DNA of 64,000 nucleotides, taken from the NCBI RefSeq assembly GCF_050589645.1, contig NZ_JBNGOQ010000004.1, forward strand, positions 1 through 64,000, read 5' to 3'. The notes beneath the pieces were generated by a model. It had not been told where the DNA came from. It saw only the letters and a program-made list of their open reading frames with translations, and did not search any database. Every line of letters begins with the position of its first letter. Position 1 is the stretch's first letter. The translations under genes were made by a program, and so were the position numbers. Below are positions 45,535 through 53,001 of the stretch, piece by piece. Source of the stretch: JBNGOQ01 sp050589645. GTDB lineage: Bacteria > Bacteroidota > Bacteroidia > Flavobacteriales > Flavobacteriaceae.

Positions 45535-46725
45535 TCAGGCGACCAGTTTTTTGTTTACTCGACTGCTCGCGATCATGGAGGCGATAAAGCCCAGAATGAG
45601 TATCGTGGTGAACACCAAGAGCACGTTCATGAGATTAAATTCCACCGGATAGGCCAGGGAAGGGGTTATTTTGAACCAGCCAAAGGCCAATTGAGAACCG
45701 ATCAACAAAGCGCCCAGGACTACCCCGATAAGACCACCAAGACCCGTAACCAGGATACCCTGTACGAAATAAATCCTCCGAAGTTCCCGAACCGTAGTTC
45801 CCAGGCTAAAAAGGGTCTTTGAATTTTGCTGTTTGTCCAAGATCATCATGATAATGGCCCCCACCACATTGAAAAGAGCAATAATAAGCACCAAGGTAAA
45901 GACAAGATAGGTTACCACATTTTCGGTATTCAACATTTTGTAGAGGGCACTGTTCTGTTCCTGGCGGTTCCTCAGCACAATTTCATTGCCCAGTACAGCG
46001 GTAATTTCATTTCGTATCTGTGGCACATCGGCCGAAGGTTCCAATCTAAAATTGAGGCCCGAAACTTGGGTGCTGTCCTTTTCCAGTAACGCCTGCACCA
46101 GGGAAAGATCGGTAAACACGTATTTTTTGTCCAAGTTTTCCTCTATGGCATAGACCCCACTGACCACAAGGGGAATTTCATTATAGGGTTTGGTGGACAA
46201 GGGCCCTTTTCCCGGCTTGGGGGCCAGTACTACCAAAGGACTGCGATAGTTGTTGACGGTAAGACCCAGCAGGTTGGCAATTCCGATGCCGACCACGCCC
46301 TGTTGCTGGTCCGTGGCCCACTGCCCAAAATAGAGGGTACTGTCTATTCCGGTGACACGGTTATAATTGTGGTCCAGACCCTTGATATAGGCAATGCTGC
46401 TTTTTTGATTGTGGGTCAGGTAGACCCGTTCCTCCAACTCCTTCGCATAGGAAACCAGCCCGTTGATTTTTGCAAGGTCCCTTTCTTGATCGGCCGAGAT
46501 GGAAAAGAACTTCCCAGAGGCTGTCTGTGCCTTTAGATCGGGATCAATGGAATTGCTAAAGGACAGACTAAAGGTCTTTAGGCCCGCGAAGCCGGATAAC
46601 ACGATAAAAAGGGCTGCCGAACCGATGACAATGACCAAAAAAGTGATAAAATTGATAATGTTCACCGCATTTTGGCTGCTCTTGGACTTAATGTACCGTT
46701 GGGCGATGTAGAACGGAAAATTCAA
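45535..46725 (-). CDS. FtsX-like (LolCE-type) ABC transporter permease
   Basis: 396 residues from a TTG at 46725, 10 bp after rbfA; the longer frame up to 46809 would overlap rbfA. The start (MNFPFYIAQRYIKSKSSQNAVNIIN in part: FYIAQRYIKSKS) is typical of LolC/LolE-type proteins. A first membrane helix at about 20-45, a large periplasmic domain (50-260), and three C-terminal helices (about 270-390) complete the FtsX/MacB layout. It probably works in lipoprotein release to the outer membrane with an ATPase encoded elsewhere. Confidence 0.88.
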   Translation of the reverse strand: MNFPFYIAQRYIKSKSSQNAVNIINFITFLVIVIGSAALFIVLSGFAGLKTFSLSFSNSIDPDLKAQTASGKFFSISADQERDLAKINGLVSYAKELEERVYLTHNQKSSIAYIKGLDHNYNRVTGIDSTLYFGQWATDQQQGVVGIGIANLLGLTVNNYRSPLVVLAPKPGKGPLSTKPYNEIPLVVSGVYAIEENLDKKYVFTDLSLVQALLEKDSTQVSGLNFRLEPSADVPQIRNEITAVLGNEIVLRNRQEQNSALYKMLNTENVVTYLVFTLVLIIALFNVVGAIIMMILDKQQNSKTLFSLGTTVRELRRIYFVQGILVTGLGGLIGVVLGALLIGSQLAFGWFKITPSLAYPVEFNLMNVLLVFTTILILGFIASMIASSRVNKKLVA

Positions 46726-46735
46726 CGAAAGCGGT

Positions 46736-47128
46736 TTAGGATTTTTTTCTTTTGTCCAAAAGGTCGGGGTTTTCAATGGGATTATCCCCGCCTTTGAGCG
46801 ATTTTTCAATTTTATCGATGTATTCCAGGGAGTCGTCCAGGAAGAAAGCCAACTCGGGAATCCTTCGCAATTGATTTTTGGTACGTTGGGCCAGTTCGTG
46901 CTTGATCAAGGGCTGGTTGGACCGGATACCCTGAAGCAGTTCTTCTGCTTTGGCGGTAGGAAAGATGCTTACGTACACCTTGGCCTGGGACAGGTCTGTG
47001 GTCACGGAGACCTTGGATACGGAAATCAGCGTGCCCCGTAGTCCGCCATCGGTGGCCGCGCGTTGCAGAATGTCGGCGATGTCCTTTTGGATAACCCCCC
47101 CAATTTTTTTCTGTCGTTGTGTTTCCAT
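46736..47128 (-). CDS. rbfA: 30S ribosome-binding factor A
   Basis: 130 residues with the RbfA KH-like fold: METQRQKKIGGVIQKDIADIL at the start, ISVSKVSVTTDLSQAKVYVSIF (about 36-57) and the LRRIPELAFFLDDSLEY helix. It helps 16S rRNA 5'-end maturation. It has a -7 element only four bases upstream, so its mRNA may be leaderless, and it is followed by the LolCE-type permease gene. Confidence 0.95.
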   Translation of the reverse strand: METQRQKKIGGVIQKDIADILQRAATDGGLRGTLISVSKVSVTTDLSQAKVYVSIFPTAKAEELLQGIRSNQPLIKHELAQRTKNQLRRIPELAFFLDDSLEYIDKIEKSLKGGDNPIENPDLLDKRKKS

Positions 47129-47132
47129 GGGG

Positions 47133-47140
47133 CAAAAATA
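47133..47140 (-). promoter_or_regulatory. Predicted -7 element four bases before rbfA (leaderless)
   Basis: TATTTTTG on the minus strand, then CCCC, then the rbfA ATG at 47128. Spacing and element are the same as for the hydrolase gene at 19645. Confidence 0.55.
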
Positions 47141-47200
47141 CGGAGAATAATGTATCTTAGATAGTATAATTGAAGAGATACTGAAACCCGGGCATCAGAA

Positions 47201-47605
47201 ATGAACAAAATAGAGCATATTGGTATAGCGGTAAAGGATTTGGACGTGTCTACTCCGCTTTTTGAAAAACTTTTTGGCAGCGCCTGCTATAAGACCGAGG
47301 AGGTGGCCTCCGAAGGGGTAAAGACTGCCTTTTTCAAGACGGGCCCCAACAAGATAGAATTGTTGGAAGGCATTTCGGAGGACAGTCCAATCTCCAAGTT
47401 TATCGCTAAAAAAGGCGAGGGCATTCACCATATCGCTTTTGATGTGACGGATATCGAGGCCGAAATAAAAAGGTTAAAGGCCGAGGGGTTTGTGGTGCTG
47501 AACGAGACGCCAAAAAAAGGGGCGGACAATAAATGGGTGGCTTTTTTGCACCCTAAGGGTACCAATGGGGTATTGATAGAACTCTGCCAGGAAAGAGGGG
47601 AATAG
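47201..47605 (+). CDS. mce: Methylmalonyl-CoA epimerase
   Basis: A 134-residue single VOC-fold protein. Metal ligands fit IEHIGIAVKDLD (His5), a Glu in IELLEG (about 48-53), GIHHIAFDV (about 78-86) and VLIELCQ (C-terminal Glu). It epimerises methylmalonyl-CoA in the propionate/succinyl-CoA pathway, in the cytoplasm. The ATG at 47201 fits the family start. Divergent from rbfA. Confidence 0.9.
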   Translation: MNKIEHIGIAVKDLDVSTPLFEKLFGSACYKTEEVASEGVKTAFFKTGPNKIELLEGISEDSPISKFIAKKGEGIHHIAFDVTDIEAEIKRLKAEGFVVLNETPKKGADNKWVAFLHPKGTNGVLIELCQERGE

Positions 47606-47712
47606 CGGCGGCATTTGTTTGCACCCTTTAAAAATAAGTAGTAATATTGCATCCCGTTTTCAGGCCCTGCAGATGATGCAACCCTGGAAGTTTTTTGACA
47701 TACGCGATTGCG

Positions 47713-47803
47713 ATATTGGTCCTATAGCTCAGTTGGTCCCGACGGTTCCGCGTTGCGGAATATCGGGATGCCGACAAGCAGAGCTTCGTCGGCATTAGAG
47801 CAC
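47713..47803 (+). pseudogene. tRNA-Met 5' relic interrupted in the D-loop by a palindromic element
   Basis: Bases 47713-47737 repeat the 5' flank and first 20 bases of the intact tRNA-Met (47837-47861). After the D-loop GGT comes a 57-bp insert (47738-47794), then TTAGAGCAC (47795-47803), which resumes the tRNA. Beyond that the sequence no longer matches, so the anticodon, T-arm and 3' acceptor are missing. It cannot make a tRNA. Confidence 0.85.
47738..47794. repeat. Two-hairpin palindromic element in tRNA relic
   Basis: A 57-bp element. Hairpin 1: CCCGA/TCGGG (47738-47742, 47763-47767) and TTCCGC/GCGGAA (47746-47751, 47755-47760). Hairpin 2: TGCCGAC/GTCGGCA (47769-47775, 47788-47794) and AAGC/GCTT inside. 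The design resembles small REP/MITE-like repeats; no ORF. Confidence 0.7.
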
Positions 47804-47841
47804 GGGCAAAAAGTTTATTGAAATTAGTGGTTACCAATATT

Positions 47842-47915
47842 GGTCCTATAGCTCAGTTGGTTAGAGCACCTGACTCATAATCAGGTGGTCCCTGGTTCGA
47901 GTCCAGGTGGGACCA
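47842..47915 (+). tRNA. tRNA-Met (CAT)
   Basis: A 74-nt cloverleaf without encoded CCA. Acceptor GGTCCTA/TGGGACC, D-arm GCTCAGTTGGTTAGAGC, anticodon stem CCTGA/TCAGG with loop CTCATAA (anticodon CAT at 47876-47878), and T-arm CCTGG TTCGAGT CCAGG. The D-arm and acceptor fit elongator tRNA-Met better than tRNA-Ile2, but a CAT-anticodon isoleucine tRNA cannot be excluded. Initiator tRNA is unlikely because position 1 pairs normally. Confidence 0.92.
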
Positions 47916-47929
47916 CGAAGTGGTACCAA

Positions 47930-47955
47930 AAGCCTCAGCGAAAGCTGGGGCTTTT
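47930..47955 (+). terminator. Terminator after tRNA-Met
   Basis: Ten-pair stem AAGCCTCAGC/GCTGGGGCTT with GAAA tetraloop, ending in TTTT. It begins 15 bases after the tRNA. Confidence 0.8.
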
Positions 47956-48013
47956 GCCATTTTTGGCCCTGGGCGGGAAGTCCAGCCTGCCCGCCGAAGT
48001 GTAACGTAGGAGG

Positions 48014-48024
48014 GGTGGGACCAC
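48014..48024 (+). pseudogene. Possible tRNA-Met 3' end relic
   Basis: GGTGGGACCAC repeats the last bases of the intact tRNA-Met (47906-47916), 108 bp downstream, and is again followed by a terminator hairpin. Only 11 bases match, so chance is possible. Confidence 0.4.
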
Positions 48025-48034
48025 ATCAAGCGCA

Positions 48035-48062
48035 AAACCCGTACCAATTGGTGCGGGTTTTT
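48035..48062 (+). terminator. Terminator downstream of tRNA 3' relic
   Basis: Eleven-pair stem AAACCCGTACC/GGTGCGGGTTT (one G-T pair) with AATT loop, followed by T5. Confidence 0.85.
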
Positions 48063-48147
48063 GCATTTATATTCTGTTACCTACTCTGCTGCAATCACCA
48101 GCTACAAGCTGACGGTAGTAGGGGAGCTGCTGGGTTCTGTACAAACA

Positions 48148-49485
48148 CTATTGTCTCATCATTAGTTTTTCAATTTTACCGTTGTCGTCCAAATAAATCT
48201 TCATTTGACTAATGCCGTAAGGAGTCTCAATAAACACCCTGGACTGGCTTTCGGAAATATGGTGAACATTGGTTATTCGTCCGTTGAAATCCGTGTTCCA
48301 TACCGCCCTAAACTTAAAAAGCGTTCTCAAAATTTGATTTTGGCTTTTTTCCAGGCCGTAATCAATGACAAACTCCCTATAAGAAAAGTCGGATTTGGAG
48401 TTTAGCGCAATAATCAAATCTTCCAATAACGCTGAGGTTTTTGGTACAGGGTTTTCGTTTTGTTCAAGTACTTTTCCTGTCTTGGCGTAGTGTACGGCGA
48501 CCTCTTTCGCATGGTTGTAGTGAACAAGATGGTCCGGTGTTATGCCAACACCATCCAGATCTTCCCCGGTCCTTGCATGTGTCGACCTTTCATACGGCCA
48601 ATGCAAAAGGAACCTTTCGCTCATTAAATACGTCATGGTTCGGTGAGCTGCCCCAGAGGTTGCCTCTCCTATCACCACGGCCCTATTGTGTAGTTGAAGT
48701 CTTTGCGCAAAAATTTCGGCGGCCGAAAATGTGGCTTGACTTGTAAGAATGATTAATTCCACTTCTGACAAGGCCTTGGATTGGGGCTTTGGTATTGCCC
48801 ATAGCTCCTTGGGAGTTTCGTTCCATTGATAACTGGTTGCTAGTTTTTTCCTATTGCTAAAAAAATATCCAATTAGGTGATTGACGGTTTCGTCCGACCC
48901 GCCTGAATTGTCCCTTACATCTATGATGATTTTCTTAGGGTTCACAAATGACGACATCAGTTCAACGAGCTCTTTTTCAAAATCTGTGCCCAGTCTTGGA
49001 AAAACATCGAACTTTAGGTAGTAAATACCATGACTTACCAGCTCCTTTGTAAGGAATGAATTATTTGGTTGTTGCGTGAAATCCGAGGACTTTTTTGGCA
49101 CATCAATGTGCACATCAATTTTTAAGTGCAGGTCATTGGACAGGGTATACAGATCGCGATTTAAGGTTGCAACGAACAAATCAAGTTCTTCAATGCTTGA
49201 ATAGTCACCGGCCTTTATTTTTTCATCAAGTGCTTCGGCAATTTTTTCACCTTTTTCCGTCCATAAAAACTCATTCTTAAAGCTCAGCACCAAATCGTTC
49301 AAAAACTCACCTTTCTGCTTTTCCAAGGCCCCTTTTTGACCGAACAACAAGTGAGCACCCATAAATATCCAGAATGACATCCCGATTATTGACTTCACAA
49401 TTTTTCCGCCATAGAGCCAATCGTGATTCAAAACGGGTTTCTCAGGATTTCTACCTCGATTTCTTTCTTTGCTGAAAAAACACAT
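48148..49485 (-). CDS. S41-family peptidase (IRBP/tricorn-like)
   Basis: 445 residues from the ATG at 49485. A GTG at 49398 or ATG at 49380 would instead give a standard exported start (SIIGMSFWIFMGAHLLFGQ), so the start is uncertain. The S41 core shows KKIIIDVRDNSGGSDETVNHL (about 190-205 in the longer form), then LTSQATFSAAEIFAQRL with the likely catalytic Ser, and GEATSGAAH. There is no PDZ domain, unlike the protease at 26672. The C-terminal 100 residues hold a small beta domain (TDFNGRITNVHHIS). Probably a membrane- or periplasm-bound peptidase of unknown target. Confidence 0.82.
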   Translation of the reverse strand: MCFFSKERNRGRNPEKPVLNHDWLYGGKIVKSIIGMSFWIFMGAHLLFGQKGALEKQKGEFLNDLVLSFKNEFLWTEKGEKIAEALDEKIKAGDYSSIEELDLFVATLNRDLYTLSNDLHLKIDVHIDVPKKSSDFTQQPNNSFLTKELVSHGIYYLKFDVFPRLGTDFEKELVELMSSFVNPKKIIIDVRDNSGGSDETVNHLIGYFFSNRKKLATSYQWNETPKELWAIPKPQSKALSEVELIILTSQATFSAAEIFAQRLQLHNRAVVIGEATSGAAHRTMTYLMSERFLLHWPYERSTHARTGEDLDGVGITPDHLVHYNHAKEVAVHYAKTGKVLEQNENPVPKTSALLEDLIIALNSKSDFSYREFVIDYGLEKSQNQILRTLFKFRAVWNTDFNGRITNVHHISESQSRVFIETPYGISQMKIYLDDNGKIEKLMMRQ

Positions 49486-49641
49486 TGCGAATACCAATTT
49501 AGTGGCAGGACGTCATCAACCAGGGCACTGGCGCTTCTGGCCAATCCAGAAAAGCTTGGACACGTTTGCCAACATTTTTAGAAGACAAATAAATAAAATA
49601 ATGTAATTTGAAAATAGAATGAAATTAGCCTAAATAGGAAA

Positions 49642-50409
49642 TTAAATCGCGCGGAGGCTTTTTGGGGTAAATCCCACATAATATTTAAAAAGACGGTTCA
49701 TATGACTTTGATCGGAAAAGCCACAGTGATGGGCAATTTGGGTAAGTGGGGTCCTTGAATCGAAAATCATGTGGACAGCGCGTTCAATCTTTATTTTCCG
49801 CATATAATCTGCCAGCGTACATTTTGCATGTTTAGCAAAATACTTTGAGATCGAAACGGGGTGAAGATCCAGCTCCTGCGAGAGTTCGTCCAGTGAAATA
49901 AATTCTTGCCACCTGTCATTCAATAAAATTTTTATAGAACTTATCCAATCGGGTGTACCCGATGCATCATCCTCATAAAAAAGGGAGTCTAAAATTTGGC
50001 GAATGGATTCATGTGAATAGGTGTCTTTCATTGAGACTTCATGGAAGACCTTCAACAGGGACAAATAGGCATCGCTCCCCGGGCACAAATTTGAAAATTG
50101 TATTTCGTCATCGAAAAAAGCGGTGCCTAATTCGATATTTAGATTCTTCGATGGGAACACCGTATTTCTATTTCGGTGAATTTCACCTTCCCTATAGGCC
50201 ATGATTTTACCCGGCCTCACCTGGATGTCCTCCTTCTTTCTTGATTCACGGTTTCCTCCGGTAAGAATAGCCGATAAATGTATGTTCTCATGATAATGCC
50301 AATCTTCGGAAACAGCTTGGTGGTAATTAACAATGGATAGGGAAAACAGCTTGTTCTGAAATTTATCTGAGGTAACCCCAAGAAAGTCCGATACTTTATT
50401 TGTCTTCAT
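49642..50409 (-). CDS. AraC-family transcriptional regulator
   Basis: 255 residues: an N-terminal cupin-like sensing region (WHYHENIHLSAILTGG, RPGKIMAYREGEIHRN, about 35-80) and a C-terminal pair of helix-turn-helix motifs (ISLDELSQELDLHPVSISKYFAKH, given in part, and LTQIAHHCGFSDQSHMNRLFKYYVG in part: IAHHCGFSDQSHMNR). The histidines in the cupin may bind a ligand or metal. The target is unknown; the divergent or adjacent S41 peptidase gene downstream is a candidate. Nothing is visible in the 380 bp upstream except the small relic at 50629. Confidence 0.88.
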   Translation of the reverse strand: MKTNKVSDFLGVTSDKFQNKLFSLSIVNYHQAVSEDWHYHENIHLSAILTGGNRESRKKEDIQVRPGKIMAYREGEIHRNRNTVFPSKNLNIELGTAFFDDEIQFSNLCPGSDAYLSLLKVFHEVSMKDTYSHESIRQILDSLFYEDDASGTPDWISSIKILLNDRWQEFISLDELSQELDLHPVSISKYFAKHAKCTLADYMRKIKIERAVHMIFDSRTPLTQIAHHCGFSDQSHMNRLFKYYVGFTPKSLRAI

Positions 50410-50628
50410 AATAGGGTTGCTTATCCCAATTGCTAAGGGTGTTTATGCCTGTAACCGTTCCAATGGCCAAGACCAGGTGTTCCGAGCAAACGGCCCTGGG
50501 ACATACAGGGACACTTTTTTCTGTAGGGGATTTTATCCCAAAACACCTGCCCCCCTTTTTATCTAAATAAACGATGCTTTCCCGCGGCGGTTATATTTTC
50601 TCCTTAAAGATAAAAAACTTTGTAGGCC

Positions 50629-50688
50629 TTACGATTTGTCCTTCTTTTTCTTGCATACCGCATCTGCAACTTCGATGGCTGCAGTGGC
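50629..50688 (-). pseudogene. Truncated 3' end of a paralogue of the 50794 membrane protein
   Basis: The minus strand reads ATAAIEVADAVCKKKKDKS then stop, against ATAAIEVADAVSKKKKGNKP at the end of the neighbouring gene. The nucleotide match covers about 50 bases with roughly nine differences, mostly silent, so the copy was under selection before truncation. Everything upstream of the last 19 codons is gone, replaced by a palindrome and a terminator. Confidence 0.8.
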
Positions 50689-50730
50689 CCAGCTACCGCG
50701 AGCGTGCACGCTCGTGGCACGCCAATAGAA

Positions 50731-50759
50731 AAGCCCTAGCTACCGCTAGGGCTTTTTTT
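50731..50759. terminator. Bidirectional hairpin terminator
   Basis: Perfect ten-pair stem AAGCCCTAGC/GCTAGGGCTT with TACC loop, followed by a T run (to 50759) on the plus strand and AAAA upstream, so it can also work for the minus-strand gene ending at 50794. Confidence 0.85.
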
Positions 50760-50793
50760 GTAGAATAAAGTTGAGGCAAAAGCTGTGTCGAGT

Positions 50794-51225
50794 CTATGGT
50801 TTATTACCCTTCTTTTTCTTAGATACCGCATCCGCAACCTCGATTGCCGCGGTGGCGCCAAAGTAAAAGGAGATGGTAACCGTCAACAGGTTGGTGAGGG
50901 TCGGCATCATCGTCTCCGCAAAACTTTCCACGGTTTTCCCATCTACCCCTTTGGGCGAATCGTCCAGATAGACAACGCTTCCAAAGTACACGAGGTAAAT
51001 TATAATCAAACTGCCAGCAATGGCAAGCCTTACCCGCGACTCTTTAATAGAACCATCTGGCGCAATACCCCCGGGTAGGCCAAGCAATCCAAAAAAGGCA
51101 ATTAGCGTTGCCCCTATCAACATTACGGCCCAGAGGTCTATGTTGCCATAGGCCCTTCCCAGCCACATAAAGATCAGCACCCACAGTAGAATTGCCAAAC
51201 AGGTAAGAAACAGTTCTTTTCTCAT
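50794..51225 (-). CDS. Small membrane protein, unrecognised family
   Basis: 143 residues with three to four hydrophobic segments: LFLTCLAILLWVLIFMWLG (5-23), LWAVMLIGATLIAFFGLLGL (31-50), LAIAGSLIIIYLVYFGSVVYL (about 67-87) and TLTNLLTVTISFYFGATAAIE (about 108-128), and a basic tail KKKKGNKP. I do not recognise a named family. The FYFGATAAIE end recurs in the decayed copy at 50629, so this gene belonged to a tandem paralogue pair. Its start is supported by the following A/T-rich leader at 51226-51245. Confidence 0.75.
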   Translation of the reverse strand: MRKELFLTCLAILLWVLIFMWLGRAYGNIDLWAVMLIGATLIAFFGLLGLPGGIAPDGSIKESRVRLAIAGSLIIIYLVYFGSVVYLDDSPKGVDGKTVESFAETMMPTLTNLLTVTISFYFGATAAIEVADAVSKKKKGNKP

Positions 51226-51439
51226 AATGAATAAAGTTTTTATTAAATGAAAAGTGGACGATAGTCCAAGAATCCGGATTGCAGGGAATAGCTACATCCG
51301 GTGAAGATCCAGATCGGGGGAAGAATTTGTGCAGTCCTTAAGATAGGGAATATGGAAACCTTCGCAACAAAAAAACCCTTAAACCTTCTAGGGCCCGCCC
51401 GACAGATTATAAAACAAAAACCACAGGAATATTATGGTT

Positions 51440-52885
51440 TTAATCGCTCCTATTGGATTGCACGTGAAGCTCCGGAAAAGTAGATTTGGAAAGATTGTAC
51501 GTTTCCTCTCCCTTTAGGTACTGTTCCCAAAAATTCAAAATGGCCGTGTTCATAATTTCCACAACACGCTTTCCCGACAATTCCCCGGATTGCCCGTAGT
51601 ATTTTAAAATGGGCCAAACAACGGCCATATCGGTCAGGTCGGCATGACGGGTCTTGGTAAGATGGCATTCATAATAATCGGCCTGACTTTGTAAAAACAT
51701 AAAGTCGTGCATGCCCTTGCCATCTTCACTGGTCAACAGCATAAAGGGCACTTTAAGGCTGTCTTTCTGGTGTACGCCATAGGGCAGACCATCTATATTG
51801 ATGCCGGCGACCACTCTGGGGTCCACCAAACACAACTCTCCGGCTGTTGCCCCGCCAATGGACATGCCCATGACCCCAATTTTTTCGGGGTCAATGGTTG
51901 GAAGGGAACCGGATAGGGCCGGAGGGTTTTCGAGCAACCAGCTCAAAACGTATTGGTTGTCCTTGGTCCATTCCACTACGGTGCTGTTGATTGCATCCGC
52001 TTTTTCAAGGACGGTCAGTACCCGCTTGCCGCGCGCTTCCCGATCGGTCAGGGAGGCAATCTCCTTATGGACGGCTACCACCGGTTCCGAGCTTTCCGCA
52101 ATCCATTGCATCCCCTCCTTGAACTTTTCCAAGCTGGTCACAAACTCTGGGAGTATTACCTTATCCTGCCCAAGGTCTACCCGGATGCTTTCATACGGAT
52201 GCCCTATGCTCGCCACAATGTAGCCGTGACTTGCCAAATGCTCCATTAACAAGGTGTTTTGGGAGCTAAACATTTGTAGGCCGTGATTGAACAGGATAAG
52301 CGGGTAGCTGCCTTTAGCCGGCGCCAGATTAGGATGCGAGTGTGTTTGGATTTCCTGCAGGTAATTCAGGAAAAAGCTAACGACATCCCCTTCTCCGGAA
52401 TAAAGTCCGGCCCATAGGGTCTTTGCCCCGCCTGTGCGCCCCTCCCCGGGATACCATATTTCCACGAGCAGTTCCCTCTTGTCATTCGGGTCCTTGGAGC
52501 GGAACTCCATGCGGCCTTCGTCCCTGACGGTTAGCACAGTATTGCCAACCTCGTATTTTCCCTGGGGTGCGTCCAAGTCCAGGATGGGCATGGTGACAGC
52601 ATAGAAAACGGAGCTGCCCATGAGCACTATGCCCATGAGAAAGCCAAAAACCCTAAAGAACAAATAACTGGTCGATTTCTTAAAATACAGCAGACCCAAT
52701 AAGAACATGACCAAATAGACCAAGGCCATTTGCCACCGTAGCAACCCTACCAGGAGGTGTAGGGTAAAAACGGCCAGACCTAACAAGATCAGGGCTTTTT
52801 GGATTTTTCTGTGTGCTCCAAAAAAGGAAAGTACCACTAGCAATGCCAGGGCGGTCAAAAAAAGGATAAGCTCTAAAAAGGTCAT
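51440..52885 (-). CDS. Membrane-anchored alpha/beta hydrolase, PAF-acetylhydrolase-like
   Basis: 481 residues. Four hydrophobic helices fill the first 100 residues (FLELILFLTALALLVVLSF and three more). The soluble part is an alpha/beta hydrolase with LLVEIWYPGEG, YPLILFNHGLQMF (oxyanion HG), GYIVASIGHPYE, the nucleophile elbow GVMGMSIGGATAGE and late Asp/His candidates (LLTSEDGKG, TRHADLTD). The pattern resembles the platelet-activating-factor acetylhydrolase/dienelactone branch. The substrate, possibly an esterified lipid, is unknown. Divergent from an AraC-type regulator that may control it. Confidence 0.82.
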   Translation of the reverse strand: MTFLELILFLTALALLVVLSFFGAHRKIQKALILLGLAVFTLHLLVGLLRWQMALVYLVMFLLGLLYFKKSTSYLFFRVFGFLMGIVLMGSSVFYAVTMPILDLDAPQGKYEVGNTVLTVRDEGRMEFRSKDPNDKRELLVEIWYPGEGRTGGAKTLWAGLYSGEGDVVSFFLNYLQEIQTHSHPNLAPAKGSYPLILFNHGLQMFSSQNTLLMEHLASHGYIVASIGHPYESIRVDLGQDKVILPEFVTSLEKFKEGMQWIAESSEPVVAVHKEIASLTDREARGKRVLTVLEKADAINSTVVEWTKDNQYVLSWLLENPPALSGSLPTIDPEKIGVMGMSIGGATAGELCLVDPRVVAGINIDGLPYGVHQKDSLKVPFMLLTSEDGKGMHDFMFLQSQADYYECHLTKTRHADLTDMAVVWPILKYYGQSGELSGKRVVEIMNTAILNFWEQYLKGEETYNLSKSTFPELHVQSNRSD

Positions 52886-52892
52886 TTCACGC

Positions 52893-52900
52893 TATATTTG
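52893..52900 (+). promoter_or_regulatory. Predicted -7 element for the membrane AraC gene (TATATTTG)
   Basis: TAnnTTTG, about 100 bp upstream of the ATG at 53002, in the divergent interval shared with the hydrolase gene. No clear -33 element was seen. Confidence 0.4.
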
Positions 52901-53001
52901 TTTTCAATAGGATAAAGAAACCCAATGATTTTCAATGGGGGGTAGGGATTTATGAATCCGTACCAGATAATACACCGGTGGTTTACTTAAAGAATTCCCT
53001 T

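Larger units (their letters stand above)
47606..48147. other. Non-coding tRNA-Met neighbourhood
   Basis: This 540-bp interval has no protein gene. It holds the interrupted tRNA relic, the intact tRNA-Met, its terminator, a second palindromic GC-rich stretch (about 47968-48010, GGGCGGG/CCTGCCCGCC), the 3' relic and a second terminator. It looks like the remains of a tandem tRNA-Met array broken up by small repeats. Confidence 0.6.
50410..50793. other. Intergenic region with paralogue relic and hairpins
   Basis: No full gene. The stretch 50410-50628 shows nothing recognisable beyond promoter space for the AraC gene. Then come the decayed gene end (50629-50688), a palindrome CGAGCGTGCACGCTCG (50699-50714) and a strong terminator hairpin (50731-50759). 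Confidence 0.6.

Noticed and set aside
47906..48024. Direct repeat of the tRNA-Met 3' end considered as phage/ICE attachment sites
   Set aside because: Only 108 bp lie between the copies and no integrase is present; tRNA decay explains it better, though an excision scar is not excluded.
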